A DNA stretch of 64,000 nt from Methylophilus sp. 13 (GCF_015354335.1 NZ_JADKYR010000003.1:124001-188000), one strand, 5' to 3'; numbered from the stretch's first letter, positions 38,705 to 49,123 are shown. Program-made: numbers and translations. Notes: generated from the letters alone by a model not told the origin.

Positions 38705-39976
38705 TTGGACAATATCCCCTTAAGCTGGCAGATTTGCCTGCTACTGCTGTTGCTGGCTTTTACGGCCTTTTTCTCTATTGCCGAAACCAGTTTGATGTCG
38801 CTGAACCGTTACCGCATGCGACATCTGGCCAAAGAAGGTCACCGCGGGGCTAAACTGGCAAGCCGCTTGATTGCGCAAACCGACAAAACTCTGGGTGCCA
38901 TCCTGCTGGGCAACACGTTTTGTATTGTGGGCTCCTCGACACTGGAAGTGATTATTTCCGAGCGCCTGTTTGGTGAAGGCGACTATGTGTTGATGTTTGG
39001 CTCGCTGGCCATCACTTTTGCCATTCTGGTGTTCAGTGAGATTTCGCCGAAAGTGATTGCCGCTGCCCATGCCGAAAAACTGGGCTTTGCCAGCAGTTAC
39101 CTGCTCTACCCGCTATTATGGTTATTCACGCCCGTGGTCTGGTTTGTCAATCTGTTTGTCAAAGCCTTCCTCAAAATACTCAGAGTGCGCGTTAACTTTG
39201 ACGAGCAGGCCCAAGCAGTGACCTCTGAAGAGCTGCGCAGCATTGTCAGCGATGCCGGGCAATATATCCCCTCACAAAGCCGGACCATTTTGCTCAACTT
39301 GCTTGATCTGGAAGACATTATTGTCGACGATGCAATGACGGCGCACACCATGGTGGAATTCATCGACCTCGATGATCCGATTGAGCAAATCATGGAACAA
39401 CTGGTGCGTAGCCACCACTCTCGGCTGCCAGTGCGCCAGGGCGATCATGAAGACATTGTTGGCATTTTACATGTGCGCAAAGTACTGCCGCTCCTGCGCG
39501 ACTTCCATATTGGCCAGGCGCCCACCAAAGCGTTGCTGCAGGCAGCCATGAGTCTGCCCTACTACATCCCTTCTGGCACGCCGCTGTATACCCAGTTACA
39601 GCAGTTCCAGAAGCACCATGAACGCATTGCGCTGGTGGTAGATGAATATGGCGAATTCAAAGGCCTGCTGACACTGGAGGACATTCTGGAAGAAGTGGTC
39701 GGTGAGTTCACCACTCAAACGCCAGAACATGAACGCCAGTTTCATCAACATGAAGATGGCAGCTGGCTGGTGGATGGCAGCAGTCTGTTGCGCGATCTCA
39801 ACCGCAAATTGAAACTCTCGTTGCCTACCGATGGTCCACGTACATTGAATGGACTGATTCTGGAGCACTTTGAGGATATTCCCGAGCAGAATACCAGCTT
39901 CAAGATCGGTGATCACCGGCTCGAAATCCTGGAAGCGCAGGACCGTATCGTCAAGCGCGTCAAAATTTATCTTTAA
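38705..39976 (+). CDS. CNNM/CorC-HlyC family membrane protein
   Basis: A 423-residue protein with a DUF21 membrane domain (about residues 1-180; AFFSIAETSLMSLNRYRMR is its signature), two CBS domains (about 200-330) and a C-terminal CorC/HlyC domain. Relatives transport or regulate Mg2+/Co2+. The start is TTG at 38705 with no clear ribosome site; no better start was seen. The close secF terminator means its promoter must overlap that hairpin or lie within it, unless readthrough drives it. Confidence 0.88.
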   Translation: MDNIPLSWQICLLLLLLAFTAFFSIAETSLMSLNRYRMRHLAKEGHRGAKLASRLIAQTDKTLGAILLGNTFCIVGSSTLEVIISERLFGEGDYVLMFGSLAITFAILVFSEISPKVIAAAHAEKLGFASSYLLYPLLWLFTPVVWFVNLFVKAFLKILRVRVNFDEQAQAVTSEELRSIVSDAGQYIPSQSRTILLNLLDLEDIIVDDAMTAHTMVEFIDLDDPIEQIMEQLVRSHHSRLPVRQGDHEDIVGILHVRKVLPLLRDFHIGQAPTKALLQAAMSLPYYIPSGTPLYTQLQQFQKHHERIALVVDEYGEFKGLLTLEDILEEVVGEFTTQTPEHERQFHQHEDGSWLVDGSSLLRDLNRKLKLSLPTDGPRTLNGLILEHFEDIPEQNTSFKIGDHRLEILEAQDRIVKRVKIYL

Positions 39977-40057
39977 AACACGGCTAACTTCCGTATCCAG
40001 CACTTGAATTTTTTAATACAAGGCGCAAAATAAGTCCTAAGACAGGTATACGAAACT

Positions 40058-40369
40058 ATGGCAAGACCCAAGCGTGATAGTGATTTGGCGGTAGCCCCTC
40101 AAGTTGCCAAACCCAAACCTCCCGAACTGTTCAAGGTGTTGTTACTCAATGATGACTACACCCCGATGGAGTTTGTGGTGGCAGTGATTGAGCGTTTTTT
40201 TAGCAAGACCCGCGAACAAGCGACGCAAATCATGCTCAAAGTACATACCGAGGGTGTGGGCGTATGCGGTGTATACCCACAAGACATAGCCGAAACCAAA
40301 ATGCACCAGGTGCTGGAGTCGGCCAGAGAAGCGCAACATCCCTTGCAATGCGTCATTGAAGCGGCGTAA
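40058..40369 (+). CDS. clpS: ATP-dependent Clp protease adaptor ClpS
   Basis: Delivers N-degron substrates to ClpAP. A 103-residue protein with a flexible N-terminus and the core [20 protein letters not shown] (split at the first strand), then [20 protein letters not shown]. The residues around the N-degron pocket ([10 protein letters not shown]) are conserved. It is 274 bp upstream of clpA on the same strand, with a possible separate clpA promoter in the gap. Confidence 0.97.
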   Translation: MARPKRDSDLAVAPQVAKPKPPELFKVLLLNDDYTPMEFVVAVIERFFSKTREQATQIMLKVHTEGVGVCGVYPQDIAETKMHQVLESAREAQHPLQCVIEAA

Positions 40370-40643
40370 CACAGGGTTGAAGCCTGAAATAGGCATCGCA
40401 AGAATATCGGGCAAATACGCTGACATTCTTGCGCTTCAAAGCATCAGCAGCAGTGGTAGCATGTGAATACATGGTTTCATTCAGTTTGACTCATTTAAAC
40501 TTGAGCAAATAGTACGATTGGGGCATTGAATTTTTTTGAAAAAAGCACGATAACAAGAAAACAAATCGTTTTTGCCAGTTAGCGAAGGGTTGCTGTTGTG
40601 AATCCGGCGTTTTTTGTAGTGTAGTGTATTAAGGAAAGTCATC

Positions 40644-42899
40644 ATGATTGCTCAAGAACTTGAAGTTAGCCTGCACATGGCTTTTATGGACGCGAGACAA
40701 AAGCGTCACGAATTGATTACGGTTGAGCATCTGTTATTGGCTATGTTAGATAACCCGACAGCCGCAGAAGTCCTGCGTGCTTGCGGTGCCAAATTTGATA
40801 CCCTGCGTAGCGAACTCAGCCAATATATTGAAGAACACACGCCGACAGTGGCTGGCAGCGATGAGGTTGACACGCAGCCGACGCTTGGCTTTCAACGCGT
40901 CATCCAGCGCGCCATGCTGCATGTGCAGTCCTCCGGCAAAAAAGAAGTGACGGGCGCCAATGTGCTGGTCGCAATCTATGGCGAAAAAGATTCGCATGCC
41001 GTGTTCTTCCTGCATCAGCAAGGCGTGACTCGCTTGGATGTGGTCAACTTCATTTCACATGGCGTGGCCAAAATCCAGGAAAACGAGCAAAAATCCAGCA
41101 GCAGCGAACAGGAAACTGAAGGTGAAAGTGTCAGCACCGGCGCACTCGAAAACTTCACCCTGAACCTCAATGCGCAAGTTGTTGCGGGCAAAATTGACCC
41201 GCTGATTGGGCGTGGCCTGGAACTTGAGCGCGTGATCCAGACATTGTGCCGTCGCCGCAAAAACAACCCGCTGCTGGTGGGTGAGGCAGGCGTAGGTAAA
41301 ACTGCGATTGCAGAAGGCCTGGCTTCACGCATCGTCAACAAAGAAATTCCAGAAGTGCTGGAAAATGCCACCGTGTACTCGCTCGACATGGGCGCGCTGT
41401 TGGCTGGCACCAAATACCGTGGTGATTTCGAGCAACGCTTGAAGGCCGTCATGAAACAATTGTCCGAGAAACCGGATGCGATTTTGTTTATTGATGAAAT
41501 CCACACACTGATTGGCGCCGGCTCTGCCAGTGGTGGCACGCTGGATGCGAGCAACCTGCTCAAGCCAGCGCTCTCAAACGGTTCCCTCAAGTGCATAGGT
41601 GCGACCACTTATCAGGAGTACCGCGGCATCTTCGAGAAAGACCACGCCCTGTCTCGTCGCTTCCAGAAAATCGACGTGCAAGAGCCTAGCGTGGCTGAGA
41701 CCATTGAAATTCTCAAAGGCCTTAAGACCCGCTTTGAAGAGCATCATAGTGTGAAATATAGTGCCAGCGCCCTGACTGTGGCCGCTGAATTGTCTGCCAA
41801 ATACATCAACGACCGCCATTTGCCAGACAAGGCGATTGACGTGATTGACGAAGCAGGAGCAGCCCAGCGCATTCTGCCAAAGAGCAAGCAGAAAAAAATT
41901 ATTGGCAATAAAGAGATTGAAGAGATTATTGCCAAGATTGCGCGCATTCCGCCCAAAAATATTTCCAGTGATGACCGCAATGCGCTCAAAACGCTGGAAC
42001 GCGATCTCAAAGCCGTGGTGTTTGGTCAGGACAAGGCAATCGAAGTATTGTCTTCTGCCGTCAAAATGGCTCGCAGCGGTTTGGGCAATGGCAACAAGCC
42101 GATTGGCAGCTTCCTGTTTGCGGGTCCCACCGGGGTCGGTAAAACCGAGGTGGCCAAACAATTGGCTTACATCCTGGGCATTGAGTTGCTGCGCTTTGAT
42201 ATGTCCGAGTATATGGAGCGTCACGCCGTCTCCCGTCTGATTGGTGCGCCTCCGGGCTATGTCGGCTTTGACCAGGGCGGTTTGTTGACTGAGGCGGTCA
42301 CCAAGCAACCATACTGCGTATTGCTGTTGGATGAAATTGAAAAAGCTCATCCTGACATCTTCAACATTCTGTTGCAGGTGATGGATCATGGCACGCTAAC
42401 AGATAACAATGGCCGCAAGGCGGATTTCCGCAACGTCACCATTATCATGACGACTAACGCGGGTGCAGAAAGCATGTCAAAAGCCAGCATAGGCTTTACC
42501 AACAGCAAGGACAGCACTGATGAAGCCGCTGACCTCAAGCGTTTGTTCAGCCCTGAGTTCCGTAACCGTCTCGATGCGACCGTGTCGTTCAGCGCCCTGA
42601 ACCAGGAAGTCATACTGCGCGTGGTAGACAAGTTCTTGATGCAGCTTGAAGATCAGTTGCATGAGAAAAAAGTGGATGTCACCTTCAGTGATGAGCTTAA
42701 GGCTTATCTGGGCAGAAAAGGCTTCGATCCACTCATGGGTGCGCGTCCGATGGCACGCCTCATCCAGGATACGATCCGCAAAGCGCTGGCCGATGAATTG
42801 CTCTTTGGTAAGCTAAATGATGGTGGTCAGGTCCATATTGATATTGATGAACATGACCAGATTCAGTTGAATTTTAAAGAGGAAACTGTTTCAGCCTGA
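40644..42899 (+). CDS. clpA: ATP-dependent Clp protease ATP-binding subunit ClpA
   Basis: AAA+ unfoldase that feeds ClpP. A 751-residue protein with the N-domain (about 1-145), AAA-1 with Walker A GEAGVGKTAIAEGL and Walker B ILFIDEIHTL, and AAA-2 with GPTGVGKTEVAKQL and VLLLDEIEKAHPD. AAGGAAAG lies upstream of the ATG. ClpS next door and the absence of a ClpB-type middle domain identify it as ClpA. A hairpin follows near 42922. Confidence 0.97.
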   Translation: MIAQELEVSLHMAFMDARQKRHELITVEHLLLAMLDNPTAAEVLRACGAKFDTLRSELSQYIEEHTPTVAGSDEVDTQPTLGFQRVIQRAMLHVQSSGKKEVTGANVLVAIYGEKDSHAVFFLHQQGVTRLDVVNFISHGVAKIQENEQKSSSSEQETEGESVSTGALENFTLNLNAQVVAGKIDPLIGRGLELERVIQTLCRRRKNNPLLVGEAGVGKTAIAEGLASRIVNKEIPEVLENATVYSLDMGALLAGTKYRGDFEQRLKAVMKQLSEKPDAILFIDEIHTLIGAGSASGGTLDASNLLKPALSNGSLKCIGATTYQEYRGIFEKDHALSRRFQKIDVQEPSVAETIEILKGLKTRFEEHHSVKYSASALTVAAELSAKYINDRHLPDKAIDVIDEAGAAQRILPKSKQKKIIGNKEIEEIIAKIARIPPKNISSDDRNALKTLERDLKAVVFGQDKAIEVLSSAVKMARSGLGNGNKPIGSFLFAGPTGVGKTEVAKQLAYILGIELLRFDMSEYMERHAVSRLIGAPPGYVGFDQGGLLTEAVTKQPYCVLLLDEIEKAHPDIFNILLQVMDHGTLTDNNGRKADFRNVTIIMTTNAGAESMSKASIGFTNSKDSTDEAADLKRLFSPEFRNRLDATVSFSALNQEVILRVVDKFLMQLEDQLHEKKVDVTFSDELKAYLGRKGFDPLMGARPMARLIQDTIRKALADELLFGKLNDGGQVHIDIDEHDQIQLNFKEETVSA

Positions 42900-42921
42900 T
42901 TTGGATTGAACTTTCATCGCA

Positions 42922-42950
42922 CAAAGGCCACTCTAAACGGTGGCTTTTGT
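42922..42950 (+). terminator. Probable terminator of clpA
   Basis: AAAGGCCAC/GTGGCTTT with one bulge and an 8-base loop, followed by TTGTGTTTC. Weaker than the others in the window. Confidence 0.6.
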
Positions 42951-43119
42951 GTTTCTTGCACTGCTTTAGTGCAAAAAAACCATGGACACGAGTCATGCGA
43001 TTGCTGCCTGGCCCCCGTGTTTTGTTTCAGCCAGGCTTAAAATCAATACGTTAGGGATATGCAAATTGCTGGTATAGTTATTGCTATCAATGAATTGCCT
43101 GACAGAACTGATTTTGTAC

Positions 43120-43473
43120 ATGCAAAAGATTTTTTATTTTCTACATGTGTTGTGTTTGCTGTTTGCACTGCAAACAACGGCCGCCGAACCGGCGGCCACC
43201 ACTACCCTGCTCGAGACCGGCTTGCTTGACAACGCCGTCACTACAGTCGCGAGCCTGGCTAATGCATCCGATGACGCGTTGTCTGCGGACTTTGGAGAGG
43301 TGAGCAACTCGGTAGACATGCTTGAGATTGCCGAAATCGACATTGATAAAATCCTGCTCCCCGGATTCAGTTACCCATTACATAAAACCCAGTTCCATCC
43401 TCCCGAACATCAATCCTCTTCCTATCACTTGCTCTTATCCTTCTGGCTAGACCGGCCTCCGCAATCCGTTTAA
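43120..43473 (+). CDS. Small secreted protein preceding the RND efflux operon
   Basis: About 117 residues from the ATG at 43120, giving a signal peptide (MQKIFYFLHVLCLLFALQ, then TTAAEPAA). The frame also allows TTG at 43081. The mature part is acidic in the middle (SDDALSADFGEVSNSVDMLE, IAEIDIDKILLPG) and has several His near the end (LHKTQFHPPEHQSSSYH). It ends LDRPPQSV. It sits in the place of CzcI-like proteins, small periplasmic products upstream of czcC, and its end recalls theirs weakly, but it lacks CzcI's Cys/His cluster. Metal sensing or binding is a guess. Confidence 0.6.
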   Translation: MQKIFYFLHVLCLLFALQTTAAEPAATTTLLETGLLDNAVTTVASLANASDDALSADFGEVSNSVDMLEIAEIDIDKILLPGFSYPLHKTQFHPPEHQSSSYHLLLSFWLDRPPQSV

Positions 43474-43566
43474 AGACGTCGTGCCTGCGCGCATCCTCAG
43501 GATGTGACGCAGGTGTCATATGTATTCACAGAGTGCTGTCAACAGCACGCTGTCATGAGGATCATT

Positions 43567-44811
43567 ATGTTGTCTTGTATTCGTTGGCGAACCTTATACT
43601 GGCTGGGATGGCTGTGTAGCCTGCCCGCCCTCGCACTGGCCGAAGGCCAAACTTTTGACTTGCAAATGCTGCTGGACAAAGCCGTGGCTGAGAATCCCAC
43701 CATTGCAGTGAGTAAAGCTCAAACGGCAGCTGCTGCCGCTGGCGTCACCGTGTCGCGTTCTTACTATAATCCAGACCTGGAAATCATGGCGGGACCTGCC
43801 AGATATCGTAATGCCCCAGGTACGACCAACCAGAACTATGGCGTGACCATTTCCCAGCCACTGGACTTTCTTAGCACACGCGCCTCCCGTCGTGAATATG
43901 CTGAGCAGCAGTTTAATTACGCCGAGAAAGGTATCCACACTACCAGCTTTGACTTGCGTAACCAGATTAAAGCGGCTTATTTGAATGTGTTACTTCGCCA
44001 GCAGATTATGGAAATGCTGGGCGCAAACCTGGCGTTACTGCAGCAAGTACAAAGCCGCGTCAAACGCAAAGTTGAAATAGGCGAAGCGGCCAGATATGAA
44101 TTGATCAAGGCGGATACTGAATTACTGGCCACTGAACGTGACTATGCCAGTGCACAAACCAGAATTGACGAAGCCAAAGCCATGTTGCATGGCATGATCG
44201 GCAATATGCCTGACGCGTTTGAGATCAAGCGGCAGTTACCTACCATCTCGAACCTACCCGACATCACCGAATTGAGACGTTCGGCGGAGAACAATCCTTA
44301 CCTGCAACAGCTGCAGAGTGCCAGGGACAGTGCTGAAGCCAAACTCAAACTGGAGCAGGCGCTACGTTTCCCCGGGGTGACCGTGAAGTCAGATTTCACG
44401 CAAGACCCGGACCTGAATACCTTAAGAGTAGGCGTGGTGGTGCCTTTACCGGTCTGGAACCGGCGCGAAGGCCAGATAGCACAAGCAGTGGCGGGGATTG
44501 AGGAAGCCAATGCCAACATCAAGCAGCAGCAACTATTGCTGCGTAAAGAGATAGACAGCGCCTATCAACGGACCGTGATTGCCAGCAACCAGCTAAAAGC
44601 GTTTGAAAACGGCTTGTTGCAACAATCGCAGGCAACCTTGAGTCGCGCTGAAGCGGCTTATAAATTCGGAGAACGCGGCATTCTGGAGTATCTGGATGCA
44701 CAACGCGTCAATCGTGAAGTCAAACGGGACTACCTGATTGCCAAATTCGATTATTTTTTCAGTGTCTTGCAAATCGAACGTTTCATCGGTTCCGATTTGG
44801 TACAACCTTAA
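43567..44811 (+). CDS. czcC: Outer-membrane efflux protein, CzcC/TolC family
   Basis: Outer-membrane channel of a tripartite RND pump. The ATG at 43567 has GAGG six bases upstream and gives 414 residues; earlier starts at 43504 and 43555 are less likely. A signal peptide follows (LYWLGWLCSLPALALA). Two OEP repeats are present, with GVTISQPLDF in the first and RVGVVVPLPVWNRREGQI in the second, typical of CzcC. It is first in the CBA order, ending 10 bp before the adaptor start. Confidence 0.9.
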   Translation: MLSCIRWRTLYWLGWLCSLPALALAEGQTFDLQMLLDKAVAENPTIAVSKAQTAAAAAGVTVSRSYYNPDLEIMAGPARYRNAPGTTNQNYGVTISQPLDFLSTRASRREYAEQQFNYAEKGIHTTSFDLRNQIKAAYLNVLLRQQIMEMLGANLALLQQVQSRVKRKVEIGEAARYELIKADTELLATERDYASAQTRIDEAKAMLHGMIGNMPDAFEIKRQLPTISNLPDITELRRSAENNPYLQQLQSARDSAEAKLKLEQALRFPGVTVKSDFTQDPDLNTLRVGVVVPLPVWNRREGQIAQAVAGIEEANANIKQQQLLLRKEIDSAYQRTVIASNQLKAFENGLLQQSQATLSRAEAAYKFGERGILEYLDAQRVNREVKRDYLIAKFDYFFSVLQIERFIGSDLVQP

Positions 44812-44821
44812 GGGGATGGTC

Positions 44822-45973
44822 ATGTCTCGTGTGTTATTTTCAACTTTACTGGTCGCCGCGCTGGCTGTGATGTCTACCGCGTGCTCAGAAAAACCTGCTC
44901 CGGTTGCAGAAAAAAAAGAAGTCGTCGACCCTAGCCTGGTCACCTTGACCAAAGAATTACAAGCCAACGTCAAGGCCGGCCCGGTCACCGAAGTACAGTT
45001 CGTCGATACTTTGCGCATCCCTGGCCGTATCCAGGTGGATGAACAATATGAATCGCGTGCAGGGGCGTCGATTACCGGTCGTATCAGTACACTCGATGTC
45101 AATCTGGGCGACGAAGTTAAAGCAGGCCAGCGTCTGGCCACCATCAAAAGTACAGAGCTGGCGCAGTATCAACTAAGTTATATTAAAGCCAGCCAGCAGA
45201 TGCAATTGCATAGAAAGGCCGTTGACCGCGCCAAGCAATTGCTTGAAGCCGACGTGATCAGCCCGGCCGAATTACAGCGCCGTGAAGGTGAGCTCAATGC
45301 CGCCAATGCAGAGGTCAATGCTGCCCGCGACCAGTTACTGGTCCTTGGCATGGCGCCTAATGCCATCGCACAGCTGGGTCTGGCCAATAGCGGCATGTCT
45401 ACCAGCCAGGTCAATTCAAAAATCACCGGCACGGTCATCGCGCGTAATGCCAGACTGGGGCAAGTCGTCGCCCCGGCCGAAGAACTGTTTGTGATTGCAG
45501 ACTTATCGCATGTCTGGGCGGTTGCCGAGATTCCTGAACAGCAAATTGCACATATCAGCGAAGGCCAAACCATCAATATTGAGGTACCGGCTCTGGGCGA
45601 TGCCGAATTGACCGGCAAGCTGGCGTTTGTGGGCGATATTGTTAATCCGGCCACACGGACCGTGATGGCGCGTGCCAATATCGATAATAGCAAAATGCTG
45701 TTAAAGCCAGACATGCTGATCACCATCCTACTCGAGGCTAAACCGGAAAAAGTTGTGGCTGTACCCGCGACGGCTGTGGTGCGTGAAAACAATGCAGACC
45801 ATGTTTTTGTGCAAACCATGAAACCAACGCAATACAAACTGATGCCTGTCACCCTCGGTAGAACCTATCAGGGTTACCGGGAAGTATTACAGGGCTTGCA
45901 AGCTGGTGACCAAATCGTGCTGGATGGCGCTTTTCACGTCAATAACGAGCGTAAGCGCAAAGAAATGGAGTAA
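44822..45973 (+). CDS. czcB: RND efflux periplasmic adaptor, CzcB type (lipoprotein)
   Basis: Membrane-fusion protein linking the pump to the outer-membrane channel. The ATG at 44822 has AAGGGG six bases upstream. The N-terminus is a lipoprotein signal with a lipobox ending at Cys (VMSTAC), so it is likely anchored in the membrane. Barrel-sandwich, hairpin and beta-barrel domains follow (ASITGRISTLDVNLGDEVKAG; AELQRREGELNAANAEV; VGDIVNPATRTVMARANI). There is no N-terminal metal-binding His stretch as in CzcB of Cupriavidus. It ends just 3 bp before the pump gene. Confidence 0.92.
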   Translation: MSRVLFSTLLVAALAVMSTACSEKPAPVAEKKEVVDPSLVTLTKELQANVKAGPVTEVQFVDTLRIPGRIQVDEQYESRAGASITGRISTLDVNLGDEVKAGQRLATIKSTELAQYQLSYIKASQQMQLHRKAVDRAKQLLEADVISPAELQRREGELNAANAEVNAARDQLLVLGMAPNAIAQLGLANSGMSTSQVNSKITGTVIARNARLGQVVAPAEELFVIADLSHVWAVAEIPEQQIAHISEGQTINIEVPALGDAELTGKLAFVGDIVNPATRTVMARANIDNSKMLLKPDMLITILLEAKPEKVVAVPATAVVRENNADHVFVQTMKPTQYKLMPVTLGRTYQGYREVLQGLQAGDQIVLDGAFHVNNERKRKEME

Positions 45974-45976
45974 GGC

Positions 45977-48900
45977 ATGATTGAGTCTTTAATTCGCAGC
46001 GCGCTCAAGCAGCGCCTGATTGTGTTGGTGCTTGCCATCGCCCTGATTGGCGCCGGTTTATTTGCCGTTAAAAAACTGTCTGTCGACGCATTTCCTGATG
46101 TGACCAACGTTCAGGTCATGATTGCGACACAGGCCACCGGAAAATCTCCGGAAGAAGTTGAGCGGTTTATCACCGTACCGCTGGAAATCGCCATGACCGG
46201 CCTGCCCGGCCTCACTGAAATGCGATCGGTGAATAAAAACGCCCTGTCGCTGATTACGCTGGTTTTCACTGACAGCACCGATGTGTATTTCGCCCGACAA
46301 TTGGTGATGGAACGCCTGATGGAAGTCATGGAGCGTATGCCTCAAGGCGTGACGCCTATTCTTGGGCCGGTCTCCACTGGCTTGGGGGAGGTGTATCAAT
46401 TCACGCTGGACAAACCCAGTGATGGCAAAAAAGAGCTGACGCGTGAAGACCTGACCGAAAGACGCGCCATCCAGGATTGGGTCGTGCGCCCATTGCTGCG
46501 CGGTATTCCCGGTGTGGCCGAGATTAACTCTCAAGGCGGTTACGTTAAACAATATCAGGTCCTGGTCAATCCTGACCGCATGACGCATTTTTCGATCAAG
46601 CTCAAAGATGTGTATGAAGCGTTAGCGCGTAATAATGCCAACAGTGGCGGCGGCATTCTGCCCCACTATGCCGAGCAATACCTGATCCGCGGTGTGGGCC
46701 TGGTGCAAAACCTGGACGATATCCGCAACATGGTGCTCAAGGAAGAAAACGGCATCCCGGTCTACATCCGTGATGTCGCAGAAGTCACCATAGGCCATGA
46801 AGTGCGCGTCGGCGTGGTGCTGAAAAATGGTGATACCGAATCCGTGGGTGGCATTGTCATCATGATGCGTGGCGGCAACGCCAAGGAAGTAGTCAGCCGT
46901 ATCAAAGCGCGGGTAGAAGAAATCAACAGCAAAGGCATGCTGCCGCATGGCTTGCAGATCGTGCCTTATTATGATCGTAGCGAACTGGTGGATGCGGCAC
47001 TACACACTGTTACCAAAGTGCTGATTGAAGGCATTATTCTAGTGATTGTGATTCTGTTCCTGTTCCTGGGCGACGTGCGTTCCAGCCTGATTGTGGTCGG
47101 CACGCTGGTGTTGACGCCACTAATTACCTTTATGGTGATGAACCATTACGGCATTTCTGCCAACCTGATGTCGCTGGGTGGTCTGGCGATTGCCATAGGC
47201 TTGATGGTCGATGGATCAGTCGTGGTGGTTGAAAATACGTTTCACCACCTGGGGCACCGTAAAGACGAAAGCCGGATTCGCGTGGCACTGGAAGCTGCCA
47301 CGGAAGTGGCGACACCCGTCTTGTTTGGCGTAGGCATTATTATTCTGGTGTTCTTGCCATTGATGACACTGGAAGGCATGGAAGGCAAAATGTTTGCGCC
47401 TCTGGCCTACACCATTGCCATTGCCCTGTTTGTGTCGCTGATCTTGTCGCTGACCCTGACGCCAGCGCTGTGCTCCTATGTCTTAAAGGGCGGGAGCGGT
47501 GAAGACACCAAGCTGATACAGACGATCAAGCAACCCTATTTATCCGCTCTGAACTGGGTACTCAATAACGAGAAAAAAACCATTACTTTCTCGGCGCTTT
47601 TATTTATTGGCACCATTGCGCTATTCCCATTTTTAGGGACTTCTTTTATCCCAGAAATGAAAGAAGGCTCGATTGTGCCGGGCATTAACCGTGTCCCTAA
47701 TATTTCGCTCGAAGAATCCATGAAAATGGAAAACAAGGCGATGAAGCTGATCATGGAGCAAGTGCCGGGCGTCAAGTCTGCCATCTCCGGCCTCGGCCGT
47801 GGTGAAAGCCCGGCCGATGCGCAGGCACAAAACGAGTCCACCCCCATTATCAGCCTGAAACCGCGTGATGAATGGCCGGAAGGCTGGACACAGGATGATA
47901 TTGCGGAAAAAATGCGTCAAGTGCTTGAGAAGTACATCCCGGGCGTGCAAATCATCATGGCGCAGCCTATTTCTGACCGCGTGGATGAGTTGCTGACTGG
48001 GGTGCGTGCCGATGTCGCCGTCAAGATCTTCGGTGAAGATCTGGATATGCTGAAACAAAAAGCGGACGAAATTGCCAAGATTGCCGGCACGGTCAAAGGC
48101 GCGACAGAAATCAAGGTAGAAAAAGTCTCCGGGCAACAATACCTGAATATTACGATTGACCGTCAGGCGATTGCCCGTCATGGCATCAACACTGCCGATG
48201 TGCATGACATCGTTGAAACAGCCATTGGCGGCAAAATCGCCACCGAGATTTTTGAGGGACAACGCAGATTTTCAGCCGCAGTGCGCTATCCAGAATCTTT
48301 CCGTAATAATGAAGAAGCTATCCGTAATATTATGTTGACCTCCCCTAACGGCTCGCGTGTGGCGCTGGACGATGTAGCGGATATTGAGGTCAAGGATGGC
48401 CCGGCGCAGATCAGCCGCGAGCTGGCCAAACGCCGCATTGTCATCGGTGTTAACGTGAAAGACCGTGACTTGGGTGGTTTTGTAGCGGAGCTGCAACAAG
48501 TGCTGGATCAGCGCCTGCAATTGCCCGATGGTTACTACCTTGAGTATGGTGGCCAGTTCCAGAACATGGAGCGGGCCATGGGTCACCTGATGATTATTAT
48601 CCCAGTCACCATTGCGGCGATTTTCTTCTTGCTGTTCTTGCTGTTCCAGTCGATACGCTTTGCCACCATGATTATTCTGGTGCTGCCATTTGCTTCGATT
48701 GGCGGCGTGATTGCCTTGTTTGTCACCGGCGAATATTTATCAGTCCCGGCCTCTGTCGGCTTTATTGCCCTGTGGGGGATTGCCGTGCTCAATGCCGTGG
48801 TGCTGGTGTCTTATATCCGTACCTTGCGTGATGAAGGCCTGAGTCAACTGGAGGCGATTCGCAAGGGCTGCGCGCAGCGGTTCCGACCAGTCATGATGAC

Positions 48901-49078
48901 GGCCACGGTAGCCATGCTCGGTCTGGTGCCGTTTCTGTTTGCCACCGGCCCAGGCTCAGAGGTACAGCGGCCATTGGCGATCGTGGTGATTGGTGGCTTG
49001 ATCACTTCAACCTTGTTGACACTGATTGTGGTGCCAACCTTGTACCGTAAGTTTGAAGAAAGCAAAATAGAGGCATAA
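45977..49078 (+). CDS. czcA: Heavy-metal RND efflux pump, CzcA/CusA family
   Basis: Proton-driven inner-membrane metal exporter, 1033 residues, with 12 membrane helices and two large periplasmic loops. VDAFPDVTNVQV near residue 35 and GLPGLTEMRS are typical of the HME-RND group. The fourth-helix signature reads AIAIGLMVDGSVVVVEN: the first half is CusA-like (monovalent metal), while DG with an acidic residue recalls CzcA. The metal therefore cannot be assigned. The PII-like gene follows 45 bp on. Confidence 0.93.
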   Translation: MIESLIRSALKQRLIVLVLAIALIGAGLFAVKKLSVDAFPDVTNVQVMIATQATGKSPEEVERFITVPLEIAMTGLPGLTEMRSVNKNALSLITLVFTDSTDVYFARQLVMERLMEVMERMPQGVTPILGPVSTGLGEVYQFTLDKPSDGKKELTREDLTERRAIQDWVVRPLLRGIPGVAEINSQGGYVKQYQVLVNPDRMTHFSIKLKDVYEALARNNANSGGGILPHYAEQYLIRGVGLVQNLDDIRNMVLKEENGIPVYIRDVAEVTIGHEVRVGVVLKNGDTESVGGIVIMMRGGNAKEVVSRIKARVEEINSKGMLPHGLQIVPYYDRSELVDAALHTVTKVLIEGIILVIVILFLFLGDVRSSLIVVGTLVLTPLITFMVMNHYGISANLMSLGGLAIAIGLMVDGSVVVVENTFHHLGHRKDESRIRVALEAATEVATPVLFGVGIIILVFLPLMTLEGMEGKMFAPLAYTIAIALFVSLILSLTLTPALCSYVLKGGSGEDTKLIQTIKQPYLSALNWVLNNEKKTITFSALLFIGTIALFPFLGTSFIPEMKEGSIVPGINRVPNISLEESMKMENKAMKLIMEQVPGVKSAISGLGRGESPADAQAQNESTPIISLKPRDEWPEGWTQDDIAEKMRQVLEKYIPGVQIIMAQPISDRVDELLTGVRADVAVKIFGEDLDMLKQKADEIAKIAGTVKGATEIKVEKVSGQQYLNITIDRQAIARHGINTADVHDIVETAIGGKIATEIFEGQRRFSAAVRYPESFRNNEEAIRNIMLTSPNGSRVALDDVADIEVKDGPAQISRELAKRRIVIGVNVKDRDLGGFVAELQQVLDQRLQLPDGYYLEYGGQFQNMERAMGHLMIIIPVTIAAIFFLLFLLFQSIRFATMIILVLPFASIGGVIALFVTGEYLSVPASVGFIALWGIAVLNAVVLVSYIRTLRDEGLSQLEAIRKGCAQRFRPVMMTATVAMLGLVPFLFATGPGSEVQRPLAIVVIGGLITSTLLTLIVVPTLYRKFEESKIEA

Positions 49079-49123
49079 TCCATGCCTAAACAAGCGACGT
49101 AAAAATATTCAGGGTGACTGTTT

